DNA of 31,200 nt from the NCBI GenBank assembly GCA_016934645.1, contig JAFGSL010000649.1, positions 1-31,200 of the forward strand, in the 5' to 3' direction. The notes under the pieces were generated by a model that saw nothing but the letters and a program-made list of their open reading frames with translations, had not been told where the DNA came from and did no database searches. Below, in pieces: positions 7,793-15,754 of this stretch (position 1 is the first letter of the stretch; every line of letters begins with the position of its first letter). Source of the DNA: Anaerolineae bacterium. Its GTDB lineage: Bacteria; Chloroflexota; Anaerolineae; B4-G1; SLSP01. Both the position numbers and the translations under genes were made by a program.

Positions 7793-8167
7793 TTGGAGCA
7801 TCACAATTGGCAGAAAGCAATGCGCCTGCGCCGTCCGGAAGAATTTCGGCGTGTATGGTCCGCTGGACGGTCGTGGGCGCATGCCTGGTTCATTTTGTGG
7901 GCGCTCCCGAATGATCTAGATCATGTCCGCGTTGGCATTACCGCCAGTCGAAAAGTCGGCAACGCCGTGGCCCGCAACCGGGCACGGCGCTTGTTGCGTG
8001 AAGCAACTCGGCATCTCTATCCACACATCGCCACCGGGTGGGATTTGGTTTTAGTCGCGCGCTCCGCGTTGATCACAGTGAAAGAACCTCAAGTGGAAAG
8101 TGCACTTCAGTCTATGCTAAATCTCGCGGGATTGTGGATATCTTCGATGGAAGATGACGAAAGATGA
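7793..8167 (+). CDS. rnpA: Ribonuclease P protein component
   Basis: Protein subunit of RNase P, which helps the catalytic RNA bind pre-tRNA 5' leaders. The family signature is visible as [21 protein letters not shown], including the RNR basic helix. The N-terminal [16 protein letters not shown] also matches. With the TTG at 7793 the protein has 124 residues; with the in-frame ATG at 7820 it has 115 and begins MRLRRPEEF. Neither has a good ribosome-binding site. Most RnpA proteins have a few residues before RLRR, which slightly favours the longer form. Its stop overlaps the yidD start in ATGA (8164-8167), so the two are translationally coupled. Confidence 0.93.
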   Translation: MEHHNWQKAMRLRRPEEFRRVWSAGRSWAHAWFILWALPNDLDHVRVGITASRKVGNAVARNRARRLLREATRHLYPHIATGWDLVLVARSALITVKEPQVESALQSMLNLAGLWISSMEDDER

Positions 8168-8373
8168 AAGCTGTAGCGCTGTGGTTGCTGCGCTTTTATC
8201 AACGCGCGATCTCACCACACCTTATCCCCTCCTGTCGTTTCACCCCGACGTGTTCGCAGTATACCTATGAGGCAATCGAATGTTACGGTGTCTTTCGCGG
8301 CGGATGGCTAGGCATCAAACGCCTCGCACGGTGCCATCCCTTCAACCCAGGTGGATATGACCCCGTCCCTTAG
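8164..8373 (+). CDS. yidD: Membrane protein insertion efficiency factor YidD
   Basis: 69-residue protein with the family core [62 protein letters not shown]. The conserved Cys residues (SCRFTPTCS and RCHPF) and the C-terminal GGYDPVP are all present. YidD is a small amphipathic inner-membrane-associated protein that assists YidC-dependent membrane insertion. It overlaps rnpA by 4 bp. In many bacteria yidC follows directly; here a lipoprotein gene comes between. Confidence 0.96.
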   Translation: MKAVALWLLRFYQRAISPHLIPSCRFTPTCSQYTYEAIECYGVFRGGWLGIKRLARCHPFNPGGYDPVP

Positions 8374-8382
8374 GAATGGGTA

Positions 8383-8457
8383 CTAAATAACTTTCCCAAT
8401 TCAAACTGAAAGCGGGTATAGAAAGCCTCGCAAATGGCAAGTTATTTAGCTTTCAGT
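8383..8457 (+). promoter_or_regulatory. Interlocking inverted repeats (possible pseudoknot) downstream of yidD
   Basis: Two perfect pairs cross one another: CTAAATAACTT at 8383-8393 with its complement at 8439-8449, and ACTGAAAG at 8405-8412 with its complement at 8450-8457. Since the second pair starts inside the loop of the first and ends outside it, the RNA could form a pseudoknot or two alternative folds. It lies 61 nt upstream of the lipoprotein start and has no terminator T-run. Confidence 0.45.
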
Positions 8458-8518
8458 CCTTAACATCAGTTTTGGGCGTGTGGCGACAAGAGTCGCGCTC
8501 ACGCCTTCAGGAGGAAGT

Positions 8519-9715
8519 ATGAACTTGTGGCGGATGATCGTTGACCGCCTCTATAGAGGTAACAAATCTCACGCCGGAGCGCGCGGGCGCTTATTCGGCG
8601 CGGGGTTGGTAATGTTCTTATTGGCGACGGTATTGACCGGTTGTGCTGGCGGAGCACGCCATGAAAGCTGGCCCGGTCTGCTCGTGGCCGGTGACATAAT
8701 CTATGCGGCAAACCTGGAATACGTCCAAGCCTTCAACGCCGAAACCGGCAAGCTGCTGTGGAGCTACCCCGAAGAAACACAAAAGCAACAACAGCTTTTC
8801 TATTCGACTCCGGTGCTGGCGAAAGACCATGGCGACCATGGACTTCTCTTGGTCGCCGGATACAAGGATAAAACCGTCTACGCGCTCCCCTTGGGCGAAT
8901 CGCCTGCTGAGCGACCCGATAATCCGCTCTGGACGTTCACGCAAGCCACCGGTCAATACGTCGGTAGCGGTGTCGTGGCGGACGGGAAGTTTATTATCGG
9001 CAATGGGGATGGCTCCGTCTACGCCCTCAACCTTGGGGATGGCGCGTTGGCGTGGAAATTCCCCACGCAAGATCGCGTGTGGGCCACCCCGGTTGTCATT
9101 GAAGACACCGTCTACATCGCCTCCCTTGATCACAACCTTTACGCAGTCGACGTTGCTACAGGCGCAGAACGCTGGCATGTTCAAACGGATGGCGCTATCT
9201 CGGCGACGCCGGTTTACATCGATGGCGCTTTATGGGTGGGAGACTTCTCCAGCACGCTCTACCAGATTAATCTGGCAACGGAACAAATCGCCTGGACGAC
9301 CACGGCAAACGATTGGCTGTGGGCCTCCCCCATCGCTAATAAGACGAAATTGTACTTTGCGGATGTCGGTGGTTACGTCTACGCATTGGATACGGAAACG
9401 CACGAATTGTTATGGGATGCCCCCACGGAGATCGATGATATAATCCACAGTCGGCCCGCCCTGAATGCTGACGGCAGCTTGCTCTACGTGGCGGGATACA
9501 AGAAAGGCATCATCCATGCCCTCGACACAGGCACCGGCGCGGAGATGAACTGGGGGACGGTTGCGCGCAATCCAGGACGACTGCCAGGTGACCTCTCAGC
9601 GGACGAAACGTACTTGTACGCGATGCCGATTCTGGTAGACGAACGCATCCAGGCATTCGAACTGGCTACCGGTAAAATCACGTGGAATTATCCTTCCACT
9701 GAGCCAGAAAATTAG
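8519..9715 (+). CDS. PQQ-like beta-propeller lipoprotein
   Basis: 398-residue lipoprotein. A basic N-terminus, a hydrophobic stretch (about 24-39) and a lipobox LTGC with C42 indicate export and lipidation. The rest is a seven- or eight-bladed PQQ/pyrrolo-quinoline type propeller: repeated VYALNLGDGALAWKFPT, LYAVDVATGAERWHVQT, VYALDTETHELLWDAPT units. The fold resembles BamB; no PQQ ligands are evident, so a scaffold role is likely. The frame is open from 8480, but AGGAGG at 8509-8514, four bases before ATG 8519, marks the start. Lying between yidD and yidC (11-nt gap to yidC) it may help membrane-protein insertion; that is inference from position. Confidence 0.88.
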   Translation: MNLWRMIVDRLYRGNKSHAGARGRLFGAGLVMFLLATVLTGCAGGARHESWPGLLVAGDIIYAANLEYVQAFNAETGKLLWSYPEETQKQQQLFYSTPVLAKDHGDHGLLLVAGYKDKTVYALPLGESPAERPDNPLWTFTQATGQYVGSGVVADGKFIIGNGDGSVYALNLGDGALAWKFPTQDRVWATPVVIEDTVYIASLDHNLYAVDVATGAERWHVQTDGAISATPVYIDGALWVGDFSSTLYQINLATEQIAWTTTANDWLWASPIANKTKLYFADVGGYVYALDTETHELLWDAPTEIDDIIHSRPALNADGSLLYVAGYKKGIIHALDTGTGAEMNWGTVARNPGRLPGDLSADETYLYAMPILVDERIQAFELATGKITWNYPSTEPEN

Positions 9716-9726
9716 GGAGATAGACG

Positions 9727-10485
9727 ATGTGGGATGTAGTCATTATTAGACCAATTCTCAATTTGTTGCTGCTCTTCTACAAATATCTAGGGAACGAGAC
9801 CATCATTGCCGTGGCATTGATAACACTGGTGCTGCGCCTCATCGTCACACCTTTGATGCTGAAACAGCAACGAGTCGCTCGAGAGCAACAAGAATTGCGC
9901 CCCAAGCTTATAGAGATCCAAAAGAAATACAAGGACGATCCCCAGAGATTAATGGAAGAACAGCGCAAATTGGGCATCAATCCGCTCGGTGGATGTTTGC
10001 CTTCGCTGGTCCAGTTACCGCTGATGATCGGCCTTTATCAAGCCATTATCCGTGCGCTCGCCAGCACGCCGCTGCAACTCCTGGAGCTGCCCAAGGATAT
10101 TTACCGGTGGATCCCCAGCTTCAGCTCGCTTATCCCTTTGAAAAGCCAATTCCTCTGGTTGGACCTGGCTTTGCCCGATCCTCTGTTCATTCTGCCGATC
10201 CTCGTCGTCCTCACGTCGTGGTTCTATCAAAAGCTGATCACACCTCCGGCTATGGATGCACAAGCAGAGGCGATGAACAAACAAATGATGCTGATGATGC
10301 CGCTGATGATGGGTTTCTTCTCGTTGACATACGCTTCAGGGCTGGCGATTTATTTCTTGATCTCGAACCTTATCGGTATCTTGCAATACTACCTGTTCCG
10401 CCAGCACTACGCGCAACCCGCACCTGAAGCGAGTGACAAAAAACCCGTTCCACAAAAGCAGCCGCGAGCGAGCACCAAATCATAG
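9727..10485 (+). CDS. yidC: Membrane protein insertase YidC/Oxa1/SpoIIIJ
   Basis: 252-residue insertase of the short, Gram-positive-like type without the large periplasmic domain of proteobacterial YidC. The core LRLIVTPLMLKQQ holds the conserved groove Arg R37, followed by the cytoplasmic coiled coil (about 45-82) and the PLGGCLPSLVQLPLMIGLYQAI segment. Later hydrophobic segments include the Met-rich helix MMLMMPLMMGFFSLTYASGLAIYF. A basic tail with KKPVPQKQPRAS probably contacts the ribosome. It lacks the lipobox Cys found in Bacillus SpoIIIJ. GGGAGA precedes the start. The next gene is jag, the usual partner. Confidence 0.96.
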   Translation: MWDVVIIRPILNLLLLFYKYLGNETIIAVALITLVLRLIVTPLMLKQQRVAREQQELRPKLIEIQKKYKDDPQRLMEEQRKLGINPLGGCLPSLVQLPLMIGLYQAIIRALASTPLQLLELPKDIYRWIPSFSSLIPLKSQFLWLDLALPDPLFILPILVVLTSWFYQKLITPPAMDAQAEAMNKQMMLMMPLMMGFFSLTYASGLAIYFLISNLIGILQYYLFRQHYAQPAPEASDKKPVPQKQPRASTKS

Positions 10486-10513
10486 CACTATAGCATTCGT
10501 ACTGCAGAAGTAA

Positions 10514-10590
10514 GAAAGTGGCTATGAGTACTCACGCACTTTCAATTGACGAGAATGGCTACGCATTATACGACTCCCAAACCATTCTCG
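10514..10590 (+). promoter_or_regulatory. Two tandem hairpins in the jag leader, next to the ribosome-binding site
   Basis: GAAAGTG (10514-10520) pairs with 10537-10543, and CGAGAATGG (10550-10558) pairs perfectly with 10582-10590. The second stem ends at the base just before the strong AAGGAGG (10591-10597) of jag. The placement suggests a translational or processing signal in the 118-nt yidC-jag gap. No T-run is present, so read-through from yidC is expected. Confidence 0.5.
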
Positions 10591-10603
10591 AAGGAGGTTG
10601 TGA

Positions 10604-11563
10604 ATGTCGTCCAAAGAATCGACAGAGGTAGCCGTTGTCACCGCGGCTTCCGTGGATGAAGCGATTATCCTGGGTCTAACCCGGTTGGTGGCTACGCGCG
10701 ATGAAGTTGATATCGAAGTTCTAGACGAAGGTAGCCGTGGTTTTTTGGGAATCGGTATGCGCGAAGCCCGCGTGCGGGTTACGCGCCGCGCTCAAGAAGC
10801 AGAACCGTCTGTTCAGCAGGCTGAAACCGAATCATCGATTCCTGAACCCGAACCGGCAACGCACGCCGAACTGGAACCGGCAGAGGTCGCCGAATCAAAG
10901 CCAGCGATACCCGAGGCAAAGCCCGCGCCGGTGCCCCCCACTCTCAAATCTAAACCAGAAACAACAAAGCAGACAACACCCTCTGCCGAAGAGGTCACCG
11001 CAGCGCCAGAGTCGATTGCACCTGCAAAACCCGTTCCCAAACCGACACTGGTAGAACAAAAGGAAAAGCCCTGTGGACGGTCATCCCGTACCTTGGATCG
11101 CGCTCAGGTGGAAAAGACAGCCCTAGAGATAGCGGAAAACTTGTTCGCCGGATTCAACATCCAGTACTCGACGAGTTGGGAACAGGAAGACCGCCCGGCT
11201 TTGTGGATATCGCTGCGCGGCAAAGATGCCAACGTTATGGTAGGACCCCGCGCGCAAACCCTGAATTCGATCCAATATTTGTTCCGCACCCTGCTCCATC
11301 GCATGATGGAGGGAGATTACAACGTCGTGATCGACGCCGACGGCTACCGCAAACGCCGCCAGCGTAGCCTGGAATCCCTGGCACACAAGCTGGCTGACAA
11401 AGCTATCAAGTCTGGGCGCACTGTGCGGATGAAACCCATGCCAGCTCACGAACGGCGTCTCATTCACATGCTCTTGCGTAAAGACAAACGTGTGAAGACT
11501 GAAAGTACTGGTAGAGGACACGAGCGGGCCATTACGATTATACCCAGTAAAAAAGAACCGTGA
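10604..11563 (+). CDS. jag: Jag / KhpB RNA-binding protein (Jag-N, KH, R3H)
   Basis: 319-residue RNA-binding protein encoded next to yidC, as in many bacteria. Order: Jag-N domain (about 1-60, with ASVDEAIILGL and GSRGFLGIGMREARVRV); a long Glu/Pro/Ala/Lys linker (about 65-165) of low complexity; a KH domain (about 170-245) with LRGKDANVMVGPRAQTLNSIQYL, where the usual GxxG loop reads VGPR; and an R3H domain (about 250-315) with RRLIHMLL. KhpB proteins influence cell division and envelope synthesis in Gram-positive species. The stop overlaps the PfkB start by one base (TGATG at 11561-11565). Confidence 0.93.
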   Translation: MSSKESTEVAVVTAASVDEAIILGLTRLVATRDEVDIEVLDEGSRGFLGIGMREARVRVTRRAQEAEPSVQQAETESSIPEPEPATHAELEPAEVAESKPAIPEAKPAPVPPTLKSKPETTKQTTPSAEEVTAAPESIAPAKPVPKPTLVEQKEKPCGRSSRTLDRAQVEKTALEIAENLFAGFNIQYSTSWEQEDRPALWISLRGKDANVMVGPRAQTLNSIQYLFRTLLHRMMEGDYNVVIDADGYRKRRQRSLESLAHKLADKAIKSGRTVRMKPMPAHERRLIHMLLRKDKRVKTESTGRGHERAITIIPSKKEP

Positions 11564-12423
11564 TGAATCCGACCCCCGCGCCCATCGACTACCTGGTCAT
11601 CGGTCACGTCACACACGACATCCTCCCCAACGGGGCGCGCGTGTTGGGTGGCACGGTTTCGTATGCATCATTAACGGCGGCGGCGTTGGGACGCGCAGTT
11701 GGCATTGTGACGAGTGCCAGTGCGGATGCAGACCTCGCGCCGCTGGACAAACTCGCAACTTTGGTGCGTCAACCAGCCCCCGCCACGACAACATTTAAGA
11801 ATGTGTACGTCAATGGACACCGCGAGCAATACGTCTACACCTTTGCTGCGCCGTTAACACCAGAGGTGGTCCCACAATCCTGGCTCAAAACCCCCATCGT
11901 GCATCTTGGCCCTATTATGCGCGAGTGCGATCCCAAGTTGGCAGATTATTACGCCGGGGAAGCCTTTCTGGGCCTCACGCCCCAAGGATGGATGCGCAGC
12001 AGTGATGCGCGTGGGCATGTCTTTCCCATCGCCTGGGCCGAAGCCGAATACCTACTACCTCTGGCTTCAGCCGTCGTCCTAAGCATCGAGGACATTGGTG
12101 ACAACTGGGATCTCGCCACACATTTTGCGCGGCAGACACGGTTGCTGGTGGTGACGTGCGGATGGAATGGCGGGACGATCTTTATCGATGGACAGCCAAC
12201 GACATTTTCTGCCGTGCCGGTGACACAGGTTGATCCCACAGGCGCTGGTGATATCTTCGCCACGGCTTTCTTCATTGCTATGGCTTCAAGCGCGCAACCA
12301 CTTGCCGCTGCACGTTTCGCGGCGTGCCTGGCCGCGCACTCGGTTACGCGTATAGGGCTAGCTTCGGCGCCACACCCGGATGAAGTTGCCGCGTGTCCTC
12401 TTGACCTTGCCCCTTGTAAGTAA
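11563..12423 (+). CDS. PfkB-family (ribokinase-like) carbohydrate kinase
   Basis: 286-residue ribokinase-fold protein. The N-terminal substrate Gly pair appears in VLGGTVSYAS (G29-G30) and the C-terminal PfkB signature as DPTGAGDIFATAFF, giving the anion-hole GAG and catalytic base D230. The sugar or nucleoside substrate is not predictable. The start ATG overlaps the jag stop by one base (an in-frame GTG sits directly before), so translation is coupled. ParA follows after a 5-nt gap. A PfkB kinase here is not part of the standard origin cluster, so it may be a lineage-specific insertion. Confidence 0.88.
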   Translation: MNPTPAPIDYLVIGHVTHDILPNGARVLGGTVSYASLTAAALGRAVGIVTSASADADLAPLDKLATLVRQPAPATTTFKNVYVNGHREQYVYTFAAPLTPEVVPQSWLKTPIVHLGPIMRECDPKLADYYAGEAFLGLTPQGWMRSSDARGHVFPIAWAEAEYLLPLASAVVLSIEDIGDNWDLATHFARQTRLLVVTCGWNGGTIFIDGQPTTFSAVPVTQVDPTGAGDIFATAFFIAMASSAQPLAAARFAACLAAHSVTRIGLASAPHPDEVAACPLDLAPCK

Positions 12424-12428
12424 CTAAA

Positions 12429-13241
12429 ATGGCGCGAGTTTACACCTTCACCAATCAGAAAGGCGGCGTTGGCAAGACAACGACGGTAGTGAACATCGCA
12501 GCAGCAATGGCTGATTGGGGTTACCGCGTCTTGCTTATCGATATCGATCCCCAAAGTAACGCCACAACCTCCCTGGGGTTGGATTCGCGTAACCTTTCCT
12601 CATCCATCTACGATGTGCTGACCGGCGAACAGAACGCCAGCGAGGTCATCCGTGGAACCCGCTGGCCAGGGCTGGACATTTTGCCCAGTGCACCCGCGTT
12701 GGCTGGTGCAACCGTCGAGTTGAACCGTGCACCCGATCCACACGAACGGGTAGAACATCTCAAACACGTGCTAACCCCTATCACCGACTACGATTACATA
12801 CTCATCGATTCGCCACCGAGTCTGGGCGTCCTTACCGTCAACGCCTTAAGTGCAGCGCAGGCGGTCATTGTCCCGGTGCAGTGCGAATATCTGGCACTGG
12901 AAGGACTGGCGCAGTTGACGCGCACCATCACGCTGGTACAACGTGGTCTCAATCCCGCACTGTCGTTGCGCGGTGTCGTTGTGACGATGTACGACAGCCG
13001 CACCACACTTTCGCGGCAGGTCACCGAAGAAATCCGCAGGCATTTCTCAGACCGGGTGTTCAACGTGATCATCCCACGCAGCGTGCGCCTAAGCGAGGCA
13101 CCCAGTTTTGGCGAACCGGGCATCTTCTACGCGCCGCGTTCGACGGGGGCATTGGCATACCGCGTCTTGACGTGGGAATTGCTGCGGGGCGATGGCTACG
13201 ATCCAGATTGGACACCACCAACACAAACATCAGAGGATTGA
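12429..13241 (+). CDS. parA: ParA/Soj-family ATPase
   Basis: 270-residue deviant-Walker ATPase. The P-loop is KGGVGKTTT at 11-19 with the signature lysine K11; the switch region reads LLIDIDPQSNAT and the Walker B region YDYILIDSPPSLG. Length and motifs match chromosomal Soj/ParA, which dimerises on ATP and DNA and moves origin regions with ParB. No parB follows: a terminator comes next. No ribosome-binding site of note precedes ATG 12429, five bases after the PfkB stop, so translation may rely on coupling. A MinD or plasmid-type role is less likely given the cluster. Confidence 0.92.
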   Translation: MARVYTFTNQKGGVGKTTTVVNIAAAMADWGYRVLLIDIDPQSNATTSLGLDSRNLSSSIYDVLTGEQNASEVIRGTRWPGLDILPSAPALAGATVELNRAPDPHERVEHLKHVLTPITDYDYILIDSPPSLGVLTVNALSAAQAVIVPVQCEYLALEGLAQLTRTITLVQRGLNPALSLRGVVVTMYDSRTTLSRQVTEEIRRHFSDRVFNVIIPRSVRLSEAPSFGEPGIFYAPRSTGALAYRVLTWELLRGDGYDPDWTPPTQTSED

Positions 13242-13252
13242 CCTCAGACAGC

Positions 13253-13288
13253 AACATCCGCCGGCTTTACCTACCAGCGGATGTTTTT
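13253..13288 (+). terminator. Intrinsic terminator after parA
   Basis: AACATCCGC (13253-13261) pairs perfectly with 13277-13285 across a 15-nt loop, and the stem runs into five T's (13284-13288). It starts 12 nt past the ParA stop and separates the rpmH-parA cluster from the convergent NTPase gene. Confidence 0.8.
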
Positions 13289-13312
13289 AATTGCAAGAAC
13301 AATGCTGTTGGA

Positions 13313-15751
13313 CTACCACTGTTGGTAGACGTCATACCGCCGTTCGAACAGGCGCGTTGCATACTCGGCAACGTATTGAACGTCCGGATCTGTGCTGCTC
13401 AACAGCGGTTCTAGCAGTTTGATATGTCCCTCACGACCTACGTGCATCAGAGTAAGAATGCCGAGGATTTGCGCCTTCGGGTCGCCTTCGGAGATGGCCC
13501 GTTCCAACATCGCGGCTGCGGCCTTCCCCACACCAAGTCCCGTTCCTTGACTCGCGGCCCACGCGATAAGCCACTCAAGTTGATCGATTTGCGGCGGTGG
13601 CAAAACAACAGTTTTGTCCTCGGCTTTTTCCTTCTTCGCATTGAGCACGATCTGCGCGGCCGAACGCACCAGCCATTCGGAATCCTCGCGGGCTAGCTTT
13701 TCCAGAATTTCCTGGGTCCAGGGTTGATTAACACGACTCAAGCCCTGTACCGCCGTGCGGCGGATCAAGAGCGATTCGCTATCGGCGGCTTCCTTGAGAA
13801 CGTCAAGGCCCTCCGCGGTTTTAGAGAGTGCCTCAGCGATACTGGGCAACAAGTGATCGTCAGCCTTAACCATTGTATCCCGCAGCAAACGCACTGCGCC
13901 TGAAGTCCGCATATCCCCCAATGCCTCCACTGCAGCCTGCTGGACCTCAAGATCGAGATCTTGCAGCGCGCCGACAAAAAGCGGCATCTCCTTCGGCGTC
14001 CCCGACCAACCCAATCCACGCAACGCCGCACTGCGGATAGCAACGGAAGGCTGGCGTAGGGTCTGGATGAAGAACGCGCGTGCTCCTTCCCCCGCTGCGA
14101 GGGCCAGGGCTTGCCCCACACGCAACCGCATCTGCCGGTCGAGATCAGGATCAGTAAACGCCTGCGCGAGAGCTTTCATCAAAGACTTCCGCCACGGCAC
14201 ATCTGCCGGCGCAACCACACCCCAACGCGCCGCGCGTATGAGGCTCGCTGTATCTCCGTGATGCGTAGCTGTCTGGATCAATGTATTTACTAACGGCGTA
14301 ACATCTTCCAGCGCCGCGTAGAATTCCATCAACAACGTCCAGGTAGGGTCGCCAATGTGCGCTTTGGACATGTCCGCGCCGACTTCGTCCTCCACAAGTG
14401 CCCAGGCAGTGAGAAAATCATCCCAGATGTAGTGCGCGGGTATCCAGGACTTACCCTCGCGTTGCAACAACTGCGTGTCGAAGAGAATACGGCGGACTGC
14501 ACCTTCGAGCTTCGGGGGCCGCACTTCCTGAGGCGGCAATAGCGTCCCAATATAGTCATAAATCTCCTGTTGCGAAAACGAACGGTTCTCCAGACGGTGC
14601 GCCTTTGCTACGTAACTGAGAGCACTGAGTGTGAGCACCCGTGCCTGCTCGACAACGTCGGCCTGTCCCTCTCCCAGATTGGGCGTGGGGATACAATGAT
14701 CGAGAAATCGATCAAGAACATCTACCAAGCGTGCGGGAAGCTGTTGCGTACGCAAATAGACCAACACACGTGTGTTGAGCTCAAGGAGAGTAGCACCCGC
14801 ATCCACAGCCCACTTCAGAACACCGAGAGTTTCCTCCGCTGGTTCGACAGGAACAACATCGAGTAGTTCCGCCCATCCACGATAGAGCGGCACGAGTATA
14901 TCCTCACCGGAAGGGGGAATCAGCTCCAGCCAGACAAATCCCGCTTCGATCAGAGGCCCGTAGCCCTCTTCCCCACTGGCAACCAACCAGCAGCTCTTGG
15001 GAAGGTTCTTCGCGACTTCAGCAAAGCAACGCGCGACGATGCGTCGGGTGTCGGGCAGTAGAGCTTCCCAGTTATCTACGAGAATGAGCGAGGGTTCATT
15101 GCGCAGGTGGGTGAGTGTCCAGCGGGGAACCAGCGCTGGCATAAACAAGGCAGCAAGTTGGACAAATCTGTCCATAGGAGACTCGGACTGCGCTTCTGGG
15201 AGGTTTTTGTACTGCGCGAGGTCGATCCACAAGGGGAAACGCTCGTAGGGGCGTTTCTTTCCACTGCGTGATGCCGGGCGAGGTGTGGCGTTTTCTGTCG
15301 TCTGCCAAGCCAGCATCGCCAATGCTGTCGTGCGCCCCGAAGCCTTCGGTCCGGTAACGACAAGTCGAGGATGGCCCGCGGTAAGATTTGCAAACGTAAC
15401 TTCCAAAGGCGCTATAAATAGATCATCGATCGTCTCTGCATTTGCCGGCAGAGGTGGTGGGGCGGTAAAAGTCGGCGGCTGGAAAATCTTCTGAGGATCC
15501 GCCGGTTTGAAAAGCAGCAAGTCCTTGAGAGCATCCTTTAGCGCAGTAACGTAACGCTCTTCCTGGCTAGCCTGCGCACGGCTGCGCAGGTTCACCACCG
15601 GCGTCCACAACTTGAGCCCGAATTCCTTGATTTGCTCGCGGCGCTGGTAAATGATGCCCGCGATGAGAAGAGCAATTGCCGCCCCGATCAGCGCCGAAGT
15701 GAGATCGAATCTCCAGGCTCGCTGTTGCTGCAGAAGTCCAGCGAAGAGCAC
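13313..15751 (-). CDS. Membrane-anchored NTPase with HEAT-like repeats
   Basis: 812-residue protein I cannot assign to a named family. One N-terminal membrane helix (about 17-35) is followed by a basic stretch and an NTPase domain: Walker A-like G134-PKAS-G139-R-T-T and Walker B SLILVD226NWE. The canonical Walker A Lys is Arg140 (codon CGC). A helical region covers about 300-500, and from about 540 to the end there are HEAT/PBS-type repeats (AIRSAALRGLGW, EVQQAAVEALGDM, LLIRRTAVQGLSRV, WLVRSAAQIVL). The plan resembles STAND/NACHT proteins with repeat sensors, placed on the inner membrane face. It starts with GTG, three bases after the response-regulator stop, so the two are coupled. Function is unknown. 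Confidence 0.8.
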   Translation of the reverse strand: MLFAGLLQQQRAWRFDLTSALIGAAIALLIAGIIYQRREQIKEFGLKLWTPVVNLRSRAQASQEERYVTALKDALKDLLLFKPADPQKIFQPPTFTAPPPLPANAETIDDLFIAPLEVTFANLTAGHPRLVVTGPKASGRTTALAMLAWQTTENATPRPASRSGKKRPYERFPLWIDLAQYKNLPEAQSESPMDRFVQLAALFMPALVPRWTLTHLRNEPSLILVDNWEALLPDTRRIVARCFAEVAKNLPKSCWLVASGEEGYGPLIEAGFVWLELIPPSGEDILVPLYRGWAELLDVVPVEPAEETLGVLKWAVDAGATLLELNTRVLVYLRTQQLPARLVDVLDRFLDHCIPTPNLGEGQADVVEQARVLTLSALSYVAKAHRLENRSFSQQEIYDYIGTLLPPQEVRPPKLEGAVRRILFDTQLLQREGKSWIPAHYIWDDFLTAWALVEDEVGADMSKAHIGDPTWTLLMEFYAALEDVTPLVNTLIQTATHHGDTASLIRAARWGVVAPADVPWRKSLMKALAQAFTDPDLDRQMRLRVGQALALAAGEGARAFFIQTLRQPSVAIRSAALRGLGWSGTPKEMPLFVGALQDLDLEVQQAAVEALGDMRTSGAVRLLRDTMVKADDHLLPSIAEALSKTAEGLDVLKEAADSESLLIRRTAVQGLSRVNQPWTQEILEKLAREDSEWLVRSAAQIVLNAKKEKAEDKTVVLPPPQIDQLEWLIAWAASQGTGLGVGKAAAAMLERAISEGDPKAQILGILTLMHVGREGHIKLLEPLLSSTDPDVQYVAEYATRLFERRYDVYQQW

Positions 15752-15754
15752 CCT

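Noticed and set aside
8383..8449. Intrinsic terminator after yidD
   Set aside because: The stem has a 45-nt loop, is AT-rich and no T-run follows; kept as a possible regulatory structure instead.
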